DNA of 64,000 bases from Bacteroidota bacterium (GTDB taxonomy: Bacteria > Bacteroidota > Bacteroidia > AKYH767-A > OLB10). The position numbers and the translations under genes are program-made. Positions 39,494 through 47,601 of this stretch are shown one piece after another. Location: the NCBI GenBank assembly GCA_016713525.1, contig JADJOZ010000001.1:310001-374000 (forward strand). Reading direction: 5' to 3'. The notes below the pieces were generated by a model. It was not told where the DNA came from, ran no database searches, and saw only the letters and a program-made list of their open reading frames with translations. The first letter of the stretch is position 1; the number at the start of each line of letters is the position of its first letter.

Positions 39494-40419
39494 GTCAGCA
39501 ACTTAGTGTGAAGCATTTATTGGGGATTAAAGATCTTCAGATTGACGATATCAGACAGATATTCGCCACCGCTGCCAACTTTAAGGATGTCATTAACAGA
39601 CCCATTAAAAAAGTGCCTTCCCTGCGTGATATTACCGTTGCCAATTTATTCTTTGAAAATTCTACCCGCACCCGACTTTCTTTCGAATTAGCTGAAAAAC
39701 GACTTTCAGCTGATATCGTAAATTTCTCAGCTTCTTCCTCATCAGTCAGCAAAGGAGAAACCCTCATTGATACAGTAAATAATATTCTGGCAATGAAAGT
39801 TGATATGGTGGTAATGCGGCATCCAAAACCGGGAGCAGCAGTTTTTTTATCGCGCCATGTGAATGCTAAAATAATAAATGCCGGCGATGGTACCCACGAA
39901 CATCCTACCCAGGCTTTGCTCGATGCATTTTCAATTGCTGAAAAACTTGGTGAACTGAAAGGAGTGCGTGTCGTTATTATTGGTGATATCCTTCATTCCA
40001 GAGTTGCTCTTTCTAATATTTTTTGCCTGAAAAAAATGGGTGCAGAAGTCATGGTTTGTGGTCCTGTAACATTGATTCCCAGATATATAGCAGAATTAGG
40101 GGTGATTGTAGAACACGATCTCAAAAAGGCTCTTGACTGGTGTGATGTAGCCAATGTATTACGGATACAGTTAGAGCGTCAGGACATCCGCTATTTCCCT
40201 TCCTTACGGGAATATGTGATGTTATATGGGATTAACCGCGAAATCCTCGACAGCCTTAAAAAAGATATTCTGGTAATGCATCCGGGACCTATTAACAGGG
40301 GTGTAGAATTATCGAGTGATGCTGCCGATTCAAGGCAATCGATTATTCTTCAACAAGTTGAGAATGGAGTAGCCGTTCGCATGGCGGTTTTATATTTGTT
40401 AGCCGGCCAGGTGGATTAA
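39490..40419 (+). CDS. pyrB: Aspartate carbamoyltransferase catalytic chain
   Basis: About 309 residues. Joins carbamoyl phosphate and aspartate, second step of pyrimidine synthesis. Carbamoyl-phosphate loop FFENSTRTRLSFELAEKRL, then SSSVSKGETLIDT, GDGTHEHPTQALLDAF, and VMHPGPINRGVEL near the C-terminus. The start is set at 39490, overlapping the pyrR stop, rather than 27 bases earlier. No pyrI is seen. Confidence 0.96.
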   Translation: MSQQLSVKHLLGIKDLQIDDIRQIFATAANFKDVINRPIKKVPSLRDITVANLFFENSTRTRLSFELAEKRLSADIVNFSASSSSVSKGETLIDTVNNILAMKVDMVVMRHPKPGAAVFLSRHVNAKIINAGDGTHEHPTQALLDAFSIAEKLGELKGVRVVIIGDILHSRVALSNIFCLKKMGAEVMVCGPVTLIPRYIAELGVIVEHDLKKALDWCDVANVLRIQLERQDIRYFPSLREYVMLYGINREILDSLKKDILVMHPGPINRGVELSSDAADSRQSIILQQVENGVAVRMAVLYLLAGQVD

Positions 40420-40440
40420 CACCATATCTTGTTTATTATT

Positions 40441-40470
40441 TTTGTTTGTGTAAGAATATCCTTATATTTG
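40441..40470 (+). promoter_or_regulatory. Promoter of the STAS-protein gene
   Basis: TTTG (40441-40444), 18-base spacer, TATATTTG (40463-40470), 20 bases before the start at 40491. A second TTTG at 40445 follows directly. Confidence 0.65.
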
Positions 40471-40490
40471 TTTTGATTTAATCCCTGATT

Positions 40491-40850
40491 ATGCACTATT
40501 CACTCGATAAAGCAGAAAAATACGCAGTTATTAAGCTTCATGAACAGAAACTGAATACACTGATTTCTGCAGAGTTGAAGTCGGAATTGTTGATTATAAA
40601 CAGTCAGGGATATAACAATATCATACTGGATTTATCCGATACGCAATTCTGCGATTCATCAGGCTTAAGTGCTGTTTTAGTAGGAAACCGTGTTTGCAGA
40701 AATGCTAATGGCGCATTTGTTATTACCGGATTAAGTGAGCCCATTAAAAAACTCATTTCAATTTCGCAACTGGAGCAGGTATTGGTAATAACACCAACCG
40801 TAACCGATGCAATTGATATGATTACTACAGATGAAATTGAAAAACCCTGA
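40491..40850 (+). CDS. STAS-domain protein (anti-sigma factor antagonist-like)
   Basis: 119 residues, one STAS domain. The signature FCDSSGLSAVLVGNR carries the serine that kinases phosphorylate in SpoIIAA-like antagonists. No partner anti-sigma kinase is nearby, so the partner is unknown. The next gene (40879) starts 28 bases later and may be co-transcribed. Confidence 0.85.
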   Translation: MHYSLDKAEKYAVIKLHEQKLNTLISAELKSELLIINSQGYNNIILDLSDTQFCDSSGLSAVLVGNRVCRNANGAFVITGLSEPIKKLISISQLEQVLVITPTVTDAIDMITTDEIEKP

Positions 40851-40878
40851 ACGAACTAACAACTGAGTCAATAATATT

Positions 40879-41622
40879 ATGATTAAACGTTTTACACTTC
40901 TCGCATTACTGAGTATTTTTTCAATCTGCAATCAGGGATTTGCACAATGCACTCCTGATGTTTCACTCACCATTCCCGGAATTTATCCTGACAGCACTAC
41001 CGGTCTGCCATCTGGTGTGCTTGGACAACCATATAGTGAAGTAATACAAGTTCGTGTACTTACAGATACTTCTTTATTTGGTGCTCCTGTAATTGTTACC
41101 AGCATTACTATTACCGGAGTAACGGGATTACCTCCCGGAATTACTTATTCCTGTAATCCTGCAAGTTGCATTTTTCCAGGTGGAACAAATGGTTGTATTT
41201 TATTATCGGGAACACCAACTGCTGCAGGCGCATTTACTATGAATGTAGATCTTGAGGTTGCAGGAACATTATTTGGTTCTCCATTAACACAACCATCTAC
41301 CGTTGATTATTATGTAATCAATATCAATTCAACTTCAGGTGTGAATGAAATGGGAGCAGTGAAATTTGATTTGTTGCAAAACAAACCAAATCCGGCAATC
41401 AATTTTACGGATGTTACTTATTCTTCTCCCATAGGTGGTGACTTTACGCTTCGTGCTTATAACATGATCGGTAAAGAAGTATTTGATCAGACCGTAAGAG
41501 GTATGGCAGGTTTAAATACTGTTCGTGTGAACACCAGTGATTTTGCACCGGGCGTTTATATGTTGTCTATTGAAAATGGGTCATCGGTAGTTACCCGCCG
41601 CATGATTGTTTCCAGAAAATAA
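40879..41622 (+). CDS. Secreted protein with T9SS type A sorting domain
   Basis: 247 residues. Signal peptide (RFTLLALLSIFSICNQGFAQ), a beta-rich domain with GLPSGVLGQPYSEVIQV and GLPPGITYSCNP, and a C-terminal sorting domain: LLQNKPNP, then LRAYNMIGKEV, then GLNTVRVNTSDFAPGVYMLS, ending MIVSRK. The protein is exported through T9SS and probably anchored. It overlaps rnz by 1 base, so it is likely translated from the same message. Confidence 0.9.
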   Translation: MIKRFTLLALLSIFSICNQGFAQCTPDVSLTIPGIYPDSTTGLPSGVLGQPYSEVIQVRVLTDTSLFGAPVIVTSITITGVTGLPPGITYSCNPASCIFPGGTNGCILLSGTPTAAGAFTMNVDLEVAGTLFGSPLTQPSTVDYYVININSTSGVNEMGAVKFDLLQNKPNPAINFTDVTYSSPIGGDFTLRAYNMIGKEVFDQTVRGMAGLNTVRVNTSDFAPGVYMLSIENGSSVVTRRMIVSRK

Positions 41623-42545
41623 TGCCATTTGAATTAACAATTCTCGGAAGTAGTTCTGCTACTCCTACACAAAATCGTCATCCTACCGCTCAGGTTTTAA
41701 ATATCCGTGAGCGGTTTTTTTTGATCGATTGCGGAGAAGGTACACAAAGTCAGCTAGTACGTTATAAAATTAAGTACAGCAGGATCGGACATATTTTTAT
41801 CAGCCATCTGCATGGTGATCATTATCTGGGATTGATGGGATTATTGTCAACTATGCATTTGCAGGGAAGAAACAATGAAGTTCATTTATATGGTCAGCAG
41901 GAATTGATGGATATAATTGAGTTGCAGTTAAGATTATCGCAAACTGTGCTTCGTTATCATCTGATCTTTCATCCTGTAAAAAATTACAGCGGAACCATTA
42001 TTCTGGAGGATGAAGATTTATCGGTGAGTACCATTTCACTTAATCACCGTATCCCATGTACAGGATTTTTATTTAAAGAAAAACCAAAGCCAAGGAAGTT
42101 GCTCATTAATAAAATGAAGCAGTACAATATCCCATTTAAATATTATGCAGGGATAAAAAATGGAGAAAATTACGAAGATGATTTTGGAAATATTATTCCA
42201 AATAGCGAACTTACCATAAGTGCCGGTCGACCGCGTTCGTATGCATTTTGTTCCGATACCTTGTATCTCGAACATTTGGCTGATGAAGTACGAGGCGTAG
42301 ATTTACTTTATCATGAATCGACATTTATGCATGATTTACTGGAACGTGCCAAAGCTACTTTTCATTCTACCAGTATTGAAGCAGCAACTGTTGCAAAAAG
42401 TGCAGAAGTACAACGCTTAGTGATCGGGCATTTTTCAGCGCGTTATAAAGATCTGGCACCTATGCTTGAAGAAGCCAGAACTATTTTTCCAGAGTGTGAG
42501 CTTGCATTAGAAGGCCGGAAGTTTGTCGTACACGAACAGAATTAA
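41622..42545 (+). CDS. rnz: Ribonuclease Z
   Basis: 307 residues. Cuts the 3' trailer of tRNA precursors. Zinc-binding HLHGDH in IFISHLHGDHYLGLMG, further metal sites in LNHRIPC, FCSDTLYLEH and GHFSARY. Start ATG overlaps the stop of the preceding gene. It converges on miaA with a 4-bp overlap of the stops, and cca lies 2 kb further on. Confidence 0.95.
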   Translation: MPFELTILGSSSATPTQNRHPTAQVLNIRERFFLIDCGEGTQSQLVRYKIKYSRIGHIFISHLHGDHYLGLMGLLSTMHLQGRNNEVHLYGQQELMDIIELQLRLSQTVLRYHLIFHPVKNYSGTIILEDEDLSVSTISLNHRIPCTGFLFKEKPKPRKLLINKMKQYNIPFKYYAGIKNGENYEDDFGNIIPNSELTISAGRPRSYAFCSDTLYLEHLADEVRGVDLLYHESTFMHDLLERAKATFHSTSIEAATVAKSAEVQRLVIGHFSARYKDLAPMLEEARTIFPECELALEGRKFVVHEQN

Positions 42546-43454
42546 TTCTGAGGCTTCAGTTTCGAGTCAATTGTTTTCAAAAGTGACTTCTCATCTCCTG
42601 GTTGTAACCAAATAAAATCGGGATATTTTCTGAACCAGGTTAATTGCCGTTTGGCATAATTACCAGGTGTGTTGCGCTATGAGTGCTACTGCCTGGTCCA
42701 ATGTAATTTCACCATCCATATATTGAAAAAGTTCGCGATAACCTACTGTTTGCAATGCCTGACAATTCCGGTACTCACTGACTTCTTTTACTTCATTCAT
42801 CAAACCTGATTCCATCATTTGTTGTGTACGCTCATCAATACGTTTATAGAGTGCTTCGCGTGGCCAATCGATTCCTGCCAAGAGACAATCGAATGGTAAT
42901 TCCAGTTTGGATTTCCCTAACAGGGAGGAGTAGGGGACACCGGTTGAAATAGAAACTTCAAGAGCTCTGATAATTCTTCGTGGATTATGACGGTCAATTT
43001 TGGCAGCGGAAGCAGGATCTTTTTCCTGCAATAGTTGATATAATGCCGTGAGTCCCTGTTTCTCTAGTATTGCATTTAATTCTATTCTGATTTCGGGTTG
43101 CACTTCAGGAAGTTCATCAATGGTATTTAATACGGCATCAATGTATAAACCGGAGCCACCGGCCATTATAACTACATCCTTTTCGGTAAATAATTTAGAG
43201 AGCAATTCCCTTGCCGCAGTACCATAGGAAGCGGCATTTACAGTTTCTGAAAGCGTGTGTGAATTGATGAAATAATGGGGAACCCGTTGCAGGTCGGTTT
43301 GAGATGGCTTGGCTGTACCGATGGTTAACTCTTTGAAAAATTGACGGGAATCAGCACTAACAACAACTGTATTGTAATGAAGTGCTAACTGAATGGCGAA
43401 TTCAGATTTACCTGAAGCAGTGGGTCCACCAATAATAACAAGTAACTTAGGCAA
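42542..43454 (-). CDS. miaA: tRNA dimethylallyltransferase (frameshifted)
   Basis: About 304 residues after repair. Adds the dimethylallyl group to A37 of tRNAs reading U-starting codons. P-loop GGPTASGKSEFAIQLA, then SADSRQFFKELTIGTAKPS, HNPRRIIRALEV, and QTVGYRELFQYMDG. The frame breaks in GTGT (42666-42669); adding one dinucleotide unit gives AQHTPGNYAKRQLTWFRKYP, the normal family C-terminus. Its substrate, dimethylallyl diphosphate, comes from the pathway ended by IspH, encoded at 35899. Confidence 0.92.
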
Positions 43455-43477
43455 ATCATGAGGGTATTTGGAAACAG

Positions 43478-44089
43478 TTATTCTTCACGTTCTCCCTCTT
43501 CTTCGGAAGTTTCTTCAATATTGTCGTATTCTTCTTCATCTACAGCTTCTCCAAACCCTACTTCTGTTTCGTCTGCCACTTCAGCTTCAACATCCTCTTC
43601 TTCTTCAACAGCTACCTCAGCAAACATTTCATCATCAATAAAATCAGGGTCTAAAACACCTTTGGGAGATTCGATTATCTGATATTGTTTTGGTGCGTCT
43701 CCAATTGATTTTACGCAAGTAGGATATTTTTTAGAGGCATCATCAGGTAAAATTTTGAAGAGCTCAATGAAAAATGTCCAATGCAACGGAAGATCGAAAA
43801 TATAATAAATTTTCTGATGTGGATCAGCAATATAATCGCACAGAACAGATTTTCTCATGTCGTGTGTTCCTGTAGCATGATTAGAGCCATCGGGGCGATA
43901 AGTGATTTCCTGACCTTTTTTCCAGTTGTCATTGCTCATGAAAAAGGAGGAAGGTTTAGAAGCATCAAACCCAATTGCTTCCTGAATAGCCAGGTGAAAC
44001 TGCTCAAAGGTTTGAGTTGATTTAATTTCTATATCGCGATGAACTTCATCGAATTCTTCGAATGAAACCCTAAATCGGTAGACAGCCAT
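43478..44089 (-). CDS. pRiA4b ORF-3 / IS1096 TnpR-like protein with acidic tail
   Basis: About 203 residues when started at 44089 (MAVYRFRVSFEE), the better start of two. The domain runs YRFRVSFEEFDEVHRDIEI, then FEQFHLAIQEAIGFD, then SNDNWKKGQEIT and YIFDLPLHWTFFIEL, typical of the pRiA4b ORF-3 family, whose function is not settled. The C-terminal 50 residues are almost all Glu and Asp. It lies between miaA and cca on the same strand, so a link to RNA metabolism is plausible but inferred. Confidence 0.8.
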   Translation of the reverse strand: MAVYRFRVSFEEFDEVHRDIEIKSTQTFEQFHLAIQEAIGFDASKPSSFFMSNDNWKKGQEITYRPDGSNHATGTHDMRKSVLCDYIADPHQKIYYIFDLPLHWTFFIELFKILPDDASKKYPTCVKSIGDAPKQYQIIESPKGVLDPDFIDDEMFAEVAVEEEEDVEAEVADETEVGFGEAVDEEEYDNIEETSEEEGEREE

Positions 44090-44217
44090 TGTAATTAAGT
44101 TGGAAATTGGATTCGAGATGGCAAAATATAAATTGATTGAAAAAGGTAAACGAACCGGCGATTTTATTTGTTTGAATACCGGCGGGTGGGTGAGTCCCAG
44201 ACTAACACCTTTGTCAA

Positions 44218-45585
44218 TCAAGTGAAGCAGGCTTCATCGGGGTCACTGGAGATGTCGCCTTCAATAATTGCTTCCCGGATGGCATTTTTGATAATTCCGA
44301 TTTCCGGTCCGGGTTTTAAATTAAAGGCCTCCATAATCATTTCGCCGGTTACCGGAGGCTGCCAATTACGCATTTTGTCTTTTTCCTCAACCTCAACGAG
44401 TTTCTGTTTAACCAATTCAAAATTGCTGAGGTATTTCTTGACTTTCACTTCATTTTTGGAAGTAATATCGGCCTGACATAAAGTCATCAGATCATCAACA
44501 TCTTCACCGGCTTCAAATAACAAACGACGTACTGCCGAATCGGTTACAATACTTTGAGAAAGCACAATCGGGCGTAAATGAAGCAGTACCAGTTTTTGCA
44601 CATACTTCATTTTTTCATTGAGTGGCAGCTTTAGTTGATTGAAAATGCCAGGCACCATGCGTGCTCCTTTATCTTCGTGACCGTGGAAAGTCCATCCTGT
44701 TCCTTCTTCAAAGCGTTTGGTTGCAGGCTTGGCAATGTCGTGCAATAATGCTGCCCAGCGTAACCATAAGTTATCGGTGTTTTTACTGATATTATCAATT
44801 ACTTGCAGGGTATGATAGAAATTATCTTTATGCCCTTTGCCTGAAACATATTCAACACCATAAAGTGCTGTCATCTGAGGAAAAATAATATGCAATAATC
44901 GGGTATCGAAAAGTAATTTGAATCCAACAGATGGCACCGGCGACATCAGAATTTTATTCAATTCATCGGTGATTCGTTCTTTAGATACAATTTTGATCCG
45001 TTCCCTGTTTTCGGTGATAGCACTAAGTGAGTTGGGCTCGATTTTAAAATTAAGCTGAGATGCAAAGCGAATGGCCCGCATCATTCGCAGTGGATCATCA
45101 GAATAAGTAATTGCCGGTTCTAATGGAGTGCGAATAATACCAGCATTCAGGTCGACTACACCATTGAATGGATCAGAGAGTGTTCCCGCATCACTACCAT
45201 TCAATTTTATGGCAAGAGCATTTATTGTAAAGTCTCTTCTTTTCTGATCATCTTCCAAAGAACCTTCTTCAACAATGGGTTTTCTGGAGTCGGAACGGTA
45301 GGATTCTTTCCTGGCACCCACAAATTCAATATTCCAATCATCATAAACCAGCATGGCAGTTCCAATATTCTTAAAAACCGTCACATGAATTCCGTGGCCT
45401 AATTTTTTTGCGGTTAATGTTGCAACCTCAATACCACTACCGGTCACAACCACATCAATATCTTTACAGTGACGTTGTAACAGACAATCGCGAACATAAC
45501 CACCGATTACATATCCATCAACACCCAGTTCATCACAAACATTACTGATAACCTTAAAAAAGTCCTGTGATATAAAATCTTTCAA
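44218..45585 (-). CDS. CCA tRNA nucleotidyltransferase / poly(A) polymerase family
   Basis: 455 residues. Nucleotidyltransferase head with VIGGYVRDCLLQRHCKDIDVVV (catalytic DxD in KDIDVVV), then RRDFTINALAIKL and DPLRMMRAIRFASQL, followed by an HD domain (WAALLHDIAKPATKRF, FHGHEDKGARM). The HD extension is common in Bacteroidota members. Adds CCA to tRNA 3' ends in most family members. It is near rnz and miaA. Confidence 0.92.
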   Translation of the reverse strand: MKDFISQDFFKVISNVCDELGVDGYVIGGYVRDCLLQRHCKDIDVVVTGSGIEVATLTAKKLGHGIHVTVFKNIGTAMLVYDDWNIEFVGARKESYRSDSRKPIVEEGSLEDDQKRRDFTINALAIKLNGSDAGTLSDPFNGVVDLNAGIIRTPLEPAITYSDDPLRMMRAIRFASQLNFKIEPNSLSAITENRERIKIVSKERITDELNKILMSPVPSVGFKLLFDTRLLHIIFPQMTALYGVEYVSGKGHKDNFYHTLQVIDNISKNTDNLWLRWAALLHDIAKPATKRFEEGTGWTFHGHEDKGARMVPGIFNQLKLPLNEKMKYVQKLVLLHLRPIVLSQSIVTDSAVRRLLFEAGEDVDDLMTLCQADITSKNEVKVKKYLSNFELVKQKLVEVEEKDKMRNWQPPVTGEMIMEAFNLKPGPEIGIIKNAIREAIIEGDISSDPDEACFT

Positions 45586-45611
45586 TTACAATTAAATTTA
45601 GTGGGATGCAA

Positions 45612-46158
45612 TTACTTTTTCAGAAAACTGATCTGACCAGATGGAGTCAGACTCATAACCACCAATTCATCGGTATTAGCCTTTTGACTCAGCCGCAAAT
45701 TTACCACAAAACCGGGTTTATTCAAAATGGAAGTTGTTTTTGCAGGTTGCTCCTGAACAGGTAATAAAGCTGCATAAATTGGTTTCCCTGCCTTGTGCAG
45801 CAATACATTGGTGAATTCGTCCTTTGGAATTCTGAAGGCAGCTTCACCGGTTTCAGTAATCAATTCCGCGATAAATTCACGGCACCCCTGCAACCACAAA
45901 ATCATTGGTTTGGTACTGAATTGAATCAAATCCCAAATGGTATCGGGAAGCACTTTCACAAATTTGCCTAATTTACCCTCATCCTCCAATAAAACCCGAA
46001 CCGAATTCGTAATCACCTGCAGCCAGTTGATTAACATTTTCCGTTTCAGTGAGGTAACATCCAATACACCATCCAATTTCATTTGGAAAAATGATAAAAC
46101 CTCCCTCGCGGAGTGTCTGCACACATTTTGATATTTCGTTTACAATTTGCTCATTCAT
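45612..46158 (-). CDS. Sua5/YrdC-like protein (frameshifted)
   Basis: About 181 residues after repair. From the ATG at 46158 the frame reads MNEQIVNEISKCVQTLREGG, then FIIFPNEIGWCIGCYLTETEN, matching the YrdC N-terminus; from 46022 the match moves to another frame: LLQVITNSV, then VKVLPDTIWDLIQFSTKPM and EAAFRIPKDEFTNVLL. One base fewer in CTGGCTG (near 46022) joins them. The family makes threonylcarbamoyl-AMP for tRNA A37. The FPTDT motif is FPNEI here, so activity is uncertain. Adjacent to cca on the same strand. Confidence 0.75.
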
Positions 46159-47070
46159 GGAGGGCGAATTTAATTAATTAATTGATTTGGTGATGTGCTA
46201 ATGCTTGCCCTGAGCCCAGTCGAGGGGTGCTGATTTTGTGTTTCTGGATAAAAAGATGGAGCTGCACATGATTTGGTGATTTGATGATTCGGCTATTTGG
46301 TGATGGGCTGTTTAAGTAAAAAAAATGTGACTGTACCTGGTTAAAAGCGCCGCCCTGAGCGTAGTCGAATGGGCGCTACTCTGAGTCCGCCGGCTGGCGG
46401 ATCGAGGGATGAGAGTTAGGCTTTGTTGTTTGATATATAGTTTCGATTTTTAAAAGTAATTCAAATCTATACCTCTCCTCATTGCGCCAGCGAAATTCTC
46501 TGCGTCTCCCTAACTCTGCGTTCAAAAAAAATCATGAACAAAAGGTCATTCGCGGCAAAGTTGAACATTTAATAAACGGTGTTTTACATTGAACATTTTA
46601 CATTCATAATTTTATATTGATAATTTTGCATTAACTAATTGGCGAATTTTCTTTGGTGCAGAAGCAATTCACGTTGAGATTTGAAGTTGTTCCATTTTAA
46701 TTAACAATTTGAGTTTTTGGAAATGCTTAATTAATTAATTATGCGACACTTGATTTTTAGCGCTTTTGTTAATAACTAATTCGATTTTTTATTTTTGCAC
46801 TTAAAATCATGATTATCTTCGAATAGTAATTACATAAAAATAAGAGTAATTACTTGAAGTGCTTCTTTCTTTGATTTTAATTGGAAAGAATTTTAATGCG
46901 AATGCTACTGGCCACATTGCCCCCCTGGACTAGTAGCGATTATTCAGAGTGATAATGTATTTTATCTTTCAAAATCTGTTGACCGAATTTCTTTGGTGAT
47001 GTGAGCTATTTGTGGATGTAAGATTTTCGGTGATTCTTAAATTTTAGTTTAACCTGTAAAATTTTACATG
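46159..47070. repeat. Gene-free spacer with REP-like elements
   Basis: No gene is seen in about 900 bp. It holds a CCCTGAGCCCAGTCGAGGG unit (46207-46227) and a longer palindromic unit (46348-46408) containing TCCGCC-GGCT-GGCGGA (46386-46401), the inverted counterpart of 10336-10351. A GCTACT...AGTAGC arm pair lies at about 46905-46940. The right half carries AT-rich sequence leading to the second cassette. Confidence 0.75.
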
Positions 47071-47525
47071 ATGGAAGCAAACCTAAAATTTGTGCGCAAA
47101 AGAAATTCGCAATTGAATTTCTTATCAGGAGTTTTAATTTCTCAAAACAAAAAACAATTGAAAACTCCTCTTTTATTTTGATTTTATTTTGGTGCTTTTC
47201 ATTAAATGCAAATGCGCAATCACCAACTGATGTTACGTTATCTGTAAATGCTGGTACAGGCCTTTTGTATGTTGCATTACCAGATTCTAATATTTCAGAC
47301 ATTGAAATAGCTATCGGCACCAAACCAGGTTTGACAGATGTTTTTTCACACACGTTTACATTTGATCAAACAACCGGACTTCCTGCAGGAATGACTTTTA
47401 CCAGAAATGGATTAAATTCTTATTTGGGTTTAGAGCAATTACAACAAATACGGTGTATACTTCAAGGTCAGACTCAAAATACCACCGGAACCTGGGGAGA
47501 TTGGTATGAGATCATCTCCAATTAA
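47071..47525 (+). pseudogene. Small secreted protein, right copy (frameshifted)
   Basis: Paralogue of the gene at 6412-6912 and again directly upstream of a giant surface gene. Starts MEANLKFVRKRN; one extra T in the run 47176-47179 joins this to LILFWCFSLNANAQ, giving a signal peptide. The mature part has ALPDSN, DVFSHTFTFD and TTGLPAGMTFTRNG. A second break near 47440 and a third near 47478 (extra A in AAAA) would restore YFKVRLKNTTGTWGDWYE, matching the left copy. Whether really dead or miscalled is uncertain; the latter is suspected because each repair lies in a homopolymer or close to one. Confidence 0.7.
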
Positions 47526-47601
47526 ATTGATCTGAAACAAAGCTATTTTTTCATTTTAAAAGTCAAATCGCATTTTTAATAAATACAAAAACAGAAAAGC
47601 C

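Noticed and set aside
46900..46945. Small RNA or tRNA in the spacer before the right cassette
   Set aside because: Only a short arm pair (GCTACT/AGTAGC) is present, with no cloverleaf, no promoter match and no terminator; too weak to call.
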